Positions 33,432 through 42,978 of a DNA stretch of 64,000 nucleotides are shown in pieces (within the stretch, counting starts at the first letter, position 1; each line of letters opens with the position of its first letter). This stretch comes from Zasmidium citrigriseum (taxonomy: Eukaryota; Ascomycota; Dothideomycetes; Mycosphaerellales; Mycosphaerellaceae). The stretch lies in contig NHNW01000008.1 of assembly GCA_002786025.1 (NCBI GenBank), forward strand, positions 434,001-498,000, read 5' to 3'. The notes beneath the pieces were generated by a model. It saw only the letters and a program-made list of their open reading frames with translations. It ran no database searches and was not told the DNA's origin. The position numbers and the translations under genes were made by a program.

Positions 33432-34792
33432 ATGGCCTCAGAGGAAGACTACCCCTTCACAATCTCCCCAATCCCCAACAAAGGCTACGGCTGCCTCGCA
33501 ACCCGCCCCATCTCCCCCGGCGACTTAATCTTCCGCGAAACCACAATAATGCGCATCCCCATACCCGCACAAAACCTAAACCCAGCCCACATGACCTCCG
33601 CCTTCGCCCAACTCACACCCTCGGAGCAAGAATCCGTCCTCGCCCTCCACGAAGGAACCCACCGCACAGACCTCTCCTCTCGCCTCCTCCGAATCTTCAA
33701 AGCCAACACCTTCGGCAACGGCTCAGCCTGTTGGCTGCACCCAACAATCTCCCGTTTCAACCATTCCTGCGTCCCAAACGCAACGACACACAACGACCCC
33801 TGCTGTCTCGGCGACGAAGCGCAAATCATCGCCGAAAAGTCCATAGCCCCAGGCGAGGAGATCTGCTTCTCGTACAACAACGAACTATACGAGATAACCT
33901 CCGCTTCGCAACGAAGAACGCTTCTGAGCAAGCAGTATGGTTTCGAATGCGACTGCCCAGCCTGCACAGGCGGGACCCTTCACGATTCTCGACGGTTGTT
34001 GATTAAAGCACTCCGCGAACGGTTGCACGGCCTGCAAACCTCCGACTTCAGCCTCCTCGATGGGAAAATCGAAGGCGCAGGCGAAATCTCCGAGAAAGAC
34101 CTCTGGGTGAAAGAAGTGCCCCTGAAAGAGACCGTCCCGGCGGAGAAGAGAGTGGCTTGGAATTTGCTCATGGCGAAGTTGAGAGAAGCTGAAGGGATGC
34201 CTTCCACGAGTGTGGCGATCAATTACTGGCATGCGGCGGAAGCGATGCTGGACCAGATGATGGCGATGCGGGATGTGGTTGTGTTGCAATGGGCGAAGAA
34301 CGTGCAAACTTATATGGAGAGGGCGATTGAGGTGATGGAGACGGTGCGGAGTCCTTATGATCATGAGAGTCAGACGCTTAGGGCGGCGTGGAAGGCGATG
34401 CAAGGGAGGCCGTGTTTGAAGGTGGCGCTTGCTTATGTGAGTACATATTTTCTGTTTGGTCTGCGCTATGGATGCTGACGGTTTTCTAGCTCGACGAAAC
34501 GCTGGACGTCAAAGTCCACGAGATGATGAGCGTGGACGACGAAGAGCCTTTTGCGATTCAGATCACGAAGACCGGGGCCTTGCATGTGCTTTTCGAAAGC
34601 CAATGCAACGATCTCTTCGAGGCCAGAGACGACATATCGGTCGCATCTCAGGAAGACGAAGAGCGAAAGAGTGTCCTTAGCGCGTCCACCGACAAGCTTC
34701 GAAGTCATCTCGGCAACAACGGCATGTACAAAATCATCGGCGCTGCCCTGACTTGCGCAGCTCCCGTTGCGGCATACTGGATGATGAGGTGA
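33432..34792 (+). CDS. SET-domain protein (SET5/SMYD-like) with hydrophobic C-terminus
   Basis: Predicted lysine methyltransferase of 435 aa; exons 33432-34436 and 34490-34792. The SET domain covers about 8-160: GYGCLATRPISPGDLIF at the start, the cofactor motif RFNHSCVPNA, and GEEICFSYNNEL with the catalytic Tyr. A post-SET zinc site follows as CDCPAC. No MYND finger is present, as in SET5-like fungal proteins. The second half is helical (TPR-like in appearance). Splicing the 53-nt intron adds about 100 residues and ends with IIGAALTCAAPVAAYWMMR, a hydrophobic stretch close to the end that looks like a tail anchor. If the intron is retained the protein stops at YVSTYFLFGLRYGC (34478). Substrate unknown. 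Confidence 0.82.
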
Positions 34793-34810
34793 CAATCAAA
34801 GGACGACAAC

Positions 34811-37793
34811 TCATCGGTTGAGTTGTAACAAGCTCTCGACATACTTCCTCGCATCGATGCCGATCCCACCAGCAAGCGCCGCAGGACCCCAACCCGCACT
34901 CGTGCCACCGGTATTTTCGTCCGCCAGCGCACTGGGTCTGAGAGTCAGAGCTTGCCACATACTACTGGCGGCTCTACTGCTCGTATTAGACTTTGGCTGT
35001 GGAGGCGGGTCGGTGGCCTTGCGAACGAGAAAGGCGATGCGATCCATGGAGGGAATGTCTTTCTGGGTCGTGGTGGTCGAGTGCAGCCACTTTCTCGAGG
35101 ATTTCGGTTGGGCTGCATCGTCAGATTCAGTTGAATCATCGGCATCCTTGAAGCCACTCTCGCCCTGCGCGGCCTCTGCGCCCTCCTCTTTTGCTGGCTC
35201 TTTGGCAACATCCTGCGAAGATGTGGCTTCGTCATCGGCAGCCGTCTCGCGAGTCTTGGAAGGCGGCAGCCTCATCCAAACAACCCACCAGCCACGACTC
35301 GTCTTGCTGACTCGTTCGTATTCATTGCGGTTGCGATGAGTGCTCGCGAGGGTGTTGAGGATCTGACTATGCACATTGAGTGCCTCGATGCGGGTCCAAT
35401 CAGCGGAAATCGGAAGACGGGTATCTTTTCGTCCTGGAAGGATGCCTTCTGCAGCTGGCGTGCCCGGCTCAGCAATGTTGGGGATGCTCGTGTGCACTGT
35501 CAGTAGTGCCGGATCGTAAATCAGATCGTATATGGGCTTCGGCTCGGAAGCCTTTTGTGACTTGCCGCCGCTTGTTATACTCGCCGTGTCTGAAGAAGAT
35601 GAAGTAGCTTGCTGCTGGGACTCCTCGATGCGCTGAGCAATCCTTGCCACGCTTGTGGAGGACAACAGAGGCTTGTGGATTGGCAGCAAGTTGCGATGGA
35701 GGTCCTTGTAGAATCGGGCCAGACTCAGCGCAGGCGTCTGATTCTTGAACAAGAAGCAGTACATGAACGGCCGTCGAACGTAGACCAAGGCTCGTAACCG
35801 CTTGTAATTGAGCGGATCGTTCTTCGCCGATGACAGTCCGGCTTCGCTCAGCTTCCGATCCAAGTCGGTTCTCTCCTCTTCCTGTTGCTCCGTGTCTTTC
35901 AAGACTTCGACCTGCAAGATGCGGAGGATATTCCGGGGGCCACCAGCTTCATCGTCTATGTCTTCGATGCTGGCGTCTGGGTCATCGGGGATGTCTGCGA
36001 GGTCACCTTTCAAGCCCACGACGAAGAGACCATTCTCTTCTTGCCGCTTCTGGATTGCAATCTTGTCGTGCAAGTCTTGGCCGTCCGGCGAGGGATCTAC
36101 CTGTGTCAGGGAAGGAGGATCGTCGTCCGTATCGCCCAGCTCTTCTGTCCTCTTGAGCTTTGACACAGCAGACTGCTGCGCTGTGATGGTTTTGGAGCTC
36201 GAAGTTGAGGTTCTACTCACTGGATCTGGGCGCTTCTGCGGCGCAGGCTTCGCAAAAGTGCTCAAGCCAAAGGTCAGGTACTTCATGTACTGATCCGGTA
36301 TGCCCAGCGTAGTGCCCGAGTCTTCATCTTGGGGTTGACGTGGCTGCACAGAACTCGACCCAGCTTTCTTCGTGGCATTGTCGAGCGACTGTTGTGCCGC
36401 ACTGACAATGGGCGGAGGTATGCCTGGGTGATAGCCCTCCTGTGCAGGGGCTTCATTTGAATTGCCCACGAATGGGTCCTCAGGCACATCTGTGTCCTTA
36501 GCTCTGCCAATGCTATCGTAAACTGCACCAGGATCGTGATCCTTCACACTGATGGATTTCGAAGCTTTTGGAGTACCGTTCGCTTCTGGACCTCTTGCTG
36601 CTTCAGGCTCAGGATCCGGCTCCGGCGCGGGCGGATTGCGTCGTCTCCGCTTCCGTCGCTCACGATGCGGATTGTCACGGACACCATATGCATAATCGCC
36701 ATATGTATAGATGTGTCGCATCCAGAGAGAGACATTCCGCAAAGATGGCCGCGTAATAGCATTGACGCCGCCGAAGATGACACCATCAGAAGCCAATGGG
36801 TAGTTGCCGCTTCCCATCCAAGGTAACGATTCTGCCTCGCTTAATGCAGCTTCTTCTTGGGAGGGCGCGGGATCGCCAAATCTCGAGACAACCAAGTCGA
36901 CAAGGCCTTCTGTCCTGCGTGTGAGATCCTCGAGAACATCTCTCTCCCCACTGCCCCATTCTTCCTCCCCAACGCCCATGCCAAGCTCACCACCACTGGA
37001 GAGCTTTACGCCGCTGAAGATGTCGGTGGCCGGACTGCCGTGTAGCAACACATCCCATGTGCGAGAGAAGCGAGCCCAATATCGTTCCAGTGTGCCACAG
37101 AAACGTTCGCGAGGGAGTTTGACAAATAGCTCGGTCAATGAAGGTCCATGATGAAGAGTAAAGACGTGATGCGCTTGGATTAGTTGCTGCACGAGTAAAG
37201 CCGATGGGCTGACCTCTCTGGACGAATATTCAATGGCCGGTTTCGTCTCGACCTTTTCGGACGTGCTTTTCGATGATACTGATGACGCCTGCGTCAATGT
37301 AGGCAGTCGTGTAAGGTCAATCGACTGCAACGCATAAGTTCATGTCCCAAAGCCAATACTGGTTTTCACACCTACAGCCAGGATCCACCAGCCCTTCTCC
37401 AGCTCATGCAACACAATCCTGCTCTTCTCCGTGTCGATGGAATCCACAGACTGATCGTCGGAGAAGCTCCTATCTGGGCTCTCAGTCACTCCTGCATACT
37501 CCCACCACCAAGTGTACTGTTCTGCCCACCTACCGTGCAAAGTCGACCATGCCCTGCGCCAGCCCGATCTGCCTCAACTTCTCGTTCTCTTCCTCCCGGA
37601 TCGCATCGCCGCCAGCGGCATCGTTCCGTGCAGACTTTCGCGCGGCCAGACGTGCCTCGTGGGCTGCTCGACTGTACCAGAAGACGAGCTGGTCGCGGAA
37701 GGTGTCATCGGTCGGACCGAGCGAGGGGTTGTAGATGGCCAGGAAGGAGAGGCGTGCGGGCACCACCTGGCTCTGCCATGGCGGCGAGCTCAT
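34811..37793 (-). CDS. CCZ1: vacuolar fusion protein Ccz1
   Basis: Subunit of the Mon1-Ccz1 complex, the exchange factor that activates Ypt7/Rab7 on late endosomes, vacuoles and autophagosomes; 958 aa. Exons are 37793-37534, 37478-37376 and 37324-34811. The N-terminal longin domain opens VPARLSFLAIYNPSLGPTDD and continues QLVFWYSR, EENEKLRQIGLAQGMVDFAR, and across two introns to RIVLHELEKGWWILASIDLTRLP, all typical of Ccz1. The centre is long, charged and low-complexity (RRKRRRRNPPAPEPDPEPE, phospho-type Ser-rich runs). The C-terminal third carries the second conserved block (RRPFMYCFLFKNQTPALS.. YKDLHRNLLPIHKPLLSS). The first acceptor is inferred only from frame (GAGAG|C) and is weak. The gene's 3' end lies 18 bp from the SET gene stop (convergent). 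Confidence 0.85.
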
Positions 37794-38589
37794 GACATCA
37801 ATCCTTTGTCGAAGGAGACGAAGAAATTGATGAGGTTGGAGATGCGACTCGAGTCTGGGATCAAGCTGGCGGTCGCGTGTGAAGCTTTCGGCGCGGCGCG
37901 CGCCAATCCCGCGATTCTGATGCAGCAGTGACGACGACGATGTCGTTCTTCCCTGTTTTTCATTCACTTCATCGAACATCACATGTCAATACCTCAGATC
38001 TTGGGTTCGACGAAAGATGCCCCTCTTTATACATTAGAAAGACGCCTCCTGGCTGATGCCCAACCACCGCCGCTGCCATGACTCGCACCAGGAGACGCCC
38101 ATGATGTACCTGTGAACTGCGTGTACCTCCATCCTTTCACAACCATATTCCGGCGAAACTCGGTCACCGTTCATCTTACGGCAATGTCATCTGGACTCTC
38201 GTCGTGTATCTATGTCCAGCTATGACATGAATGGCAGCTTCGAATGCAATGACCTGACTCGAGGGCGTCTGGTTGAGGTGATAGCGGCCGCGCTGCGCCT
38301 CTTCGACGCTATCCTGAGACGGTCGGACACAGTAAGTATCACACTGAAGCATCTCACAATGTCAGCCAGTAGTGCCGGACCTTTCAACATAGGTCTCAAA
38401 GCACAAGTCGGAAATCGAGAAGACGGAAGGGTTCAAGATCGACACGAGCTCGGATTTCCGAGTCTGCTTCCCGGTCTTCCGGGCGACCTCACTCACCTCT
38501 TGTCAGCATCAACCACGAGCCCCGCCAAGTTCTATTTCTCGGTACGCCGACCATCCCAGAACTGGTGGCAAAAGGATCTCGTCGCAAAC
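37794..38589. other. divergent promoter region
   Basis: 800 bases between CCZ1 and the second Zn2Cys6 regulator. The regulator frame is open upstream to 38212, but the extra 126 residues look non-coding. No other feature seen. Confidence 0.45.
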
Positions 38590-40755
38590 ATGGAACCCAA
38601 CAGATCTCAGAAGCGCAAACGTGAGACGCGGAGGAGTACGAATGCCTGTCATCGCTGTAAGGCGAAGAAGCTGAAGTGTCATTTTGATGGGGACGTGCAG
38701 GGAAAGTGCGTCGGATGTAGTCGAGCGAGTGAAGGTAGGCTATGAGATGTATGTGGGCTTCGAACTGTGGCGTTGACGGTCGAGCAGAATGCATCTTTGA
38801 TGCGGCGCCGGATGGCGTTCCGAGAGGATCTGAGTACATTACTCTGCTCGAGCAGAGGATCGCGAATTTGGAGAGTGAATTGAGAGCTACGACAGGCGAA
38901 TCCACTCGTGGTGTCCGCCACGATGGTCCATCGAGTGGCGTTGGGACACCGACACAGTCTCGCCGATTACTGGATAACATTTCATCAAACAGCGGGACCG
39001 CGAAAGCTCACACACCAGCAGCTCCTATAACGATATTCAACCTTTTGCAACAGGGTCAGCTATTGGCTAAATCTGAGGCTGGCACGTTGCCGGACCTTCC
39101 TACTCCTGCCAGCGCCAATCTGCTGTTCGAGACCGTATACGTCTACACTCAGCAGCGGTACTGCATCGTGGACTGGAGAAAAGTGCATCAATGGCACGAT
39201 CTGCGTGAAAGCATCTGTTATCTGACGACAGCAGATACCACCGAATCGCAGATCGGCGCCTACTTTGTATGGATGGTCTATGCCATTGGTGCTCGCTTCA
39301 TCTCCAGCCCGGAACGTCCGCCCAAGGCATACTATGCCCGCGCTCTGGGTTACTTGCATGCAGCGCTGGCTGCACAGGATCTAACGTCGGTGCAAGCTCT
39401 TCTGCTCCTCGTTCAATACTATTTCCGAGCTTCTGGCGGCCCTTCGATTTGGCACTTGGTTGGTGCAACGATGCGACTATGCATTGAACTTGGGCTCCAT
39501 CTGAAGTCAAATGCGAAAGCATCTGATCCGATCGCTACGGAACTTCAGAGGAGATTCTTCTGGTCAACGTATGCATTCGACAGGCTAGTCTCGATCGTCT
39601 CGAACCGCCCGTTCGGCATTCGTGATCTCGACATTGACGCTCAGGTGCCCGTCAACATCGATATCGAGTGCGGGGATGCGAACGAAATCCGCGTTCTTCA
39701 ACACAGACAGGCCGGCTTCGATACCATTATATGGGGCCCAGGGACAACTTCGATGAGTGCCTGTCTACACGCCTTGCACATGCATCGGCTCCGATCGCGA
39801 ATCTGGTCACAGTTTACAGGTCCTCATGCCTCTACCCCTTCGTATCAAGACGTTGTCGACATGCTCTCCGAGCTCGACGATTGGCGACGTCAGGCGCCTT
39901 CAAAGCAAGGATCCTCTGCACCGATTCGCACGAATGAGCATATAGAGGCCGTCTACCTGCAAGCAATGATCCATACCATGCGACCGGTCTTGAACAGACC
40001 ATCAATTGAGGCGTCTCTGCTTCGTCATTTCGCAGAGGTCTCTGCAGACGCATGCGAGGTATCTACGGCACCTTCCCCTGGACATCTAATATTCATACTG
40101 ACTTCGCTGAACAGAATTTGAAAACCATCAGCCTGAGCCCCCAGCACCAAACTTCGCCAATCCAAGTATACAACGGCTTCCACTGTGGGATCACGTTGCT
40201 GCAGTGTTTGACCGCTGACTCATCCGTTCTGCCGCTCTGGCGAACGTTGAAGGCTGTCAGCGCTTGCAGCTCTGCTTTGTCCGTCTACACTCGCAGCCTT
40301 CCCACAGCATCGCCATTTCTGCAGCTTTTCGATAGACTGTGTGAACGGTACTTCAGTAATGATGAAGTTCTGGCCAGTGGCCAGCAGAGAGATGATCTCC
40401 GCACAACACTGGGCAAGATTATCTCTAGCGATCCGTCCGAGACATCGGAGTGAGTGAAACAAAGTCCATGAGACCGGTTGAAGAAGATGTTGACCATATT
40501 TGCAGGATTCTTCGCTCCATGACCGAAGCCGAACCACAAAGCCAGACGACTGTCCAAGTTTCTGAGACGCTGGCACTGGATGATCTGGTATGTGAACATG
40601 CGCAGTCCGGATCGATGATCGTTCATCGACTGACGACGCCCAAGTCTCAACAGTACGACTTCTTCTGGGGCCAAGACTTTATGTCCACAGTTGACCTCGC
40701 GGACCCTTCGGTGCCCTTCGAGCTCTGGGCTGATGCGTATCCCAACTGGTCGTAA
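38590..40755 (+). CDS. Zn2Cys6 transcription factor, putative cluster regulator
   Basis: Nuclear regulator of 666 aa in four exons (38590-38734, 38788-40058, 40115-40449, 40506-40755); every junction restores frame. The binuclear cluster is C20-X2-C23-X6-C30-X9-C40-X2-C43-X6-C50, and the first intron splits the codon just before the last cysteine. A short coiled coil (YITLLEQRIANLESEL) follows. The fungal activation domain spans about 150-420, with WHLVGATMRLCIELGLHL and RRFFWSTYAFDRLVSIVSNRPFGI. It is the first gene of the putative catabolic cluster and is convergent with the lyase gene (75 bp between stops), so a role in regulating that group is plausible but unproven. The upstream open frame to 38212 is not included because the basic patch and cluster normally sit near the N-terminus. 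Confidence 0.88.
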
Positions 40756-40830
40756 AAACGGCAAGGTCCAATTCATAAAGGTATAAATCGACTATCTGTC
40801 TGAAGTCGGCTTTCAGTCTGCATACAAGAG

Positions 40831-42546
40831 CTACATCGAACCAATCGACTTGAGCTTCTCTGCAGCTTTCGCCAACTCTGCGTCAGCCTCGGCCAGATGC
40901 CTCGCCTTTGCCTCGCTCCACAATCGATTGCTGCCAATGCTCTTCCGGCCCGCTTCCAAAAGCCTCTCAACTTGCTCCGGGCCCACGCTACCAAGACTTG
41001 AGCTCTGTCGAATGTACTCAGTGTGGTCCAGTGCAGCTCGCAGTTGGGCCTGACCCATCGTTATCGTCTCTGCGATACCCATCTGTGCAGCGGCTTCATG
41101 CAGCATATCAATCGTCACATCCGCTTTGAAAACTCCACGCTCAAGACAGATCTTCACCAGACGAGCCACCAGGCTGTGAGCGCTGCGATAGCTCATTCCG
41201 TGGTCGATCAGAAGCGTATTGGCCAGGAAGTTCGTCGTCACCCAGGCCTTTTCTAACAACTCTTCCCAGCGGCTCTGCTTCACGGTCATGAGATCCACGA
41301 CTTCAGTCGTCAAGCGACACATGGCCGCTGTTTTGCGACAAGCTTCGGATAGCAAATCTACGCTTCGATTCGCAGTATCGCCCGTCCCTTCGTTTCGGAA
41401 AGCCGCAAGTGCTGTCGCAACCCACCCAGCGGCCTCCTGGGCGACCTTCTTCACCGTCTCCAACGCATACGGATTCTTCTTCTGCGGGAAGATGCTGCTG
41501 GTGCTACAATGCGAGTCATCCAATTCGACTGTGCCGAACTCCGTCGACGAAAAGACATGCAAGTCGCTGCAGAGATCGTCGAGAATGGTCATGATCACAG
41601 ACAGGCAACTGGCCATTTCGATCTGGTAGTACGCATCGCGGCCGCGGCGAGAGTTGTCGAGGATCTTGGAGAAGCCGAGAAGCGATGCAGTGCGTTGGCG
41701 ATCTGTGGGGAGGTTGGTGCCTGACAGACCTGCAGCGCCCAAGGGACTTTGATTAACGCGAGAGTAGATTTGCGTCAAATTTTCGAAGGCTTCGGAGAGT
41801 CGGTCGGAGAAGGCTAGGAGGTAGTGTCCGAAGACTGCCGGTTGTGCTTGCTGGAGATGCGTGTAGCTGATCGTGGGCACTGATTTGTACTTCTCGGCTG
41901 ATACATTCAGCGTCTCCTGTAGGCGGACGAGGTCTTTCGCCACGAGGAGCAGGCTACTCCGATCCGAGACCCTACGGACTGTAGCACCTTGATCAAGACG
42001 ACTCCGGGCAATCGCCAGCCGCCCAGCCGTGTCTTCGCCAAGTCTCATTGCCAGAGCCCTCTCAACCTGCAGCACCATAGACCCGTAGCCCGGCTTTGTT
42101 GAGAATTTGTCTGGACCGGCGGCTTTGAGTTCCTCAAGGACACGGAGGATACCGCTTGCCTGGGTGGGCGTGATGAGACTTTGCTCAGCCAGCATTATGG
42201 CATGTGCTTGATCGACGCTGAGGACTGCAGAGAGGTTCTTGATTTCCCAGAGGAGGCGTGGGTGTTCGTTGTGCTCAATTACGAGGGCGGACATGGGTTT
42301 GGTGAGACGGCCTGCGGAAAAGTTCTCGCTATCGTTGGAGGTGGTGTGACTTTTGCCATTGGCGGTGATGCCGTTGCTGTGTCCATTTGCTTTGAGGTGA
42401 GTTATGCCATGGTGGCCGTTGATGTGGGTATCGACATCTGCGTCGTGACTTTGATGCATGTTTGCGAGTAGACTGCTGATTCTGCTGACAGATCGTGTAA
42501 ATTTCGATGGGCCAGAGACTTGATGGAGATGTTGCGTTACCATCAT
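40831..42546 (-). CDS. argininosuccinate lyase/aspartase superfamily lyase
   Basis: Single-exon enzyme of 571 aa in the fumarase/aspartase superfamily, closest in look to argininosuccinate lyase. Such enzymes split a C-N bond to release fumarate. The three conserved regions are visible: QGATVRRVSDRSSLLLVAKD (region 1), TISYTHLQQAQPAVFGHYLLAFSDRL (region 2 with catalytic His) and the signature loop SIFPQKKNPYALE (region 3). The signature departs from the canonical ArgH GSSLMPQKKNPDSLEL (F for M, Y for D). An extra N-terminal ~75 residues rich in His, Asn and Ser precede the domain. This looks like a specialised paralogue rather than the arginine-pathway enzyme. Its divergent neighbour is a transporter (432 bp between starts), which suggests co-expression for uptake and cleavage of an aspartate-adduct-like substrate (inference). 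Confidence 0.85.
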   Translation of the reverse strand: MMVTQHLHQVSGPSKFTRSVSRISSLLANMHQSHDADVDTHINGHHGITHLKANGHSNGITANGKSHTTSNDSENFSAGRLTKPMSALVIEHNEHPRLLWEIKNLSAVLSVDQAHAIMLAEQSLITPTQASGILRVLEELKAAGPDKFSTKPGYGSMVLQVERALAMRLGEDTAGRLAIARSRLDQGATVRRVSDRSSLLLVAKDLVRLQETLNVSAEKYKSVPTISYTHLQQAQPAVFGHYLLAFSDRLSEAFENLTQIYSRVNQSPLGAAGLSGTNLPTDRQRTASLLGFSKILDNSRRGRDAYYQIEMASCLSVIMTILDDLCSDLHVFSSTEFGTVELDDSHCSTSSIFPQKKNPYALETVKKVAQEAAGWVATALAAFRNEGTGDTANRSVDLLSEACRKTAAMCRLTTEVVDLMTVKQSRWEELLEKAWVTTNFLANTLLIDHGMSYRSAHSLVARLVKICLERGVFKADVTIDMLHEAAAQMGIAETITMGQAQLRAALDHTEYIRQSSSLGSVGPEQVERLLEAGRKSIGSNRLWSEAKARHLAEADAELAKAAEKLKSIGSM

Positions 42547-42978
42547 ACTTGTATGAAACCCTTTCCTTTATGTCGTATACTCATGCGAAAAGTTCCATCT
42601 CGTTGGCAAGGCTGCGAAATCCTTGCTCGGAAGACCGAGCAGGCTATAGAACGACTCCACACCGACTAAGCGAGCAGAAACATCCTACAGGAAAGCCAAA
42701 CATGCTTCCACGTTTCAATGAGCCTTGTGATGTTGCCTTGTCCCTACTTTGGAAACAGTCACGAGGGTCGTACCTTCGTACCTTCCTCTTGCTCTCTTCC
42801 TCTCGGCTTTCCGAGCCACCCCGGAAGCCCGGTCTGGTAACTCCATCCTTCGATCTTCACCTCCTCCGCGGACACGCGACAACACGAAAGATGATAAAGG
42901 CCAGAAACATTCAGCTGGAAGATGAACTTCCCTTGAGAAGATGCACTCTTGCCAATACACACCGCACCTCACCTCGCC
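42547..42978. promoter_or_regulatory. shared divergent promoter, lyase and transporter
   Basis: The 432 bases between the opposed start codons of the lyase and transporter genes hold no gene. Shared bidirectional control is likely from the layout. I could not identify a specific operator such as CGG inverted repeats with confidence. Confidence 0.4.

Noticed and set aside
33023..34006. 327-codon plus-strand frame overlapping the SET gene
   Set aside because: Pro/Arg-rich out-of-frame shadow of the SET coding sequence.
38212..38589. Extending the second Zn2Cys6 regulator to an upstream in-frame ATG
   Set aside because: The added 126 residues lack motifs and would bury the zinc cluster far from the N-terminus; the ATG at 38590 gives the usual layout.
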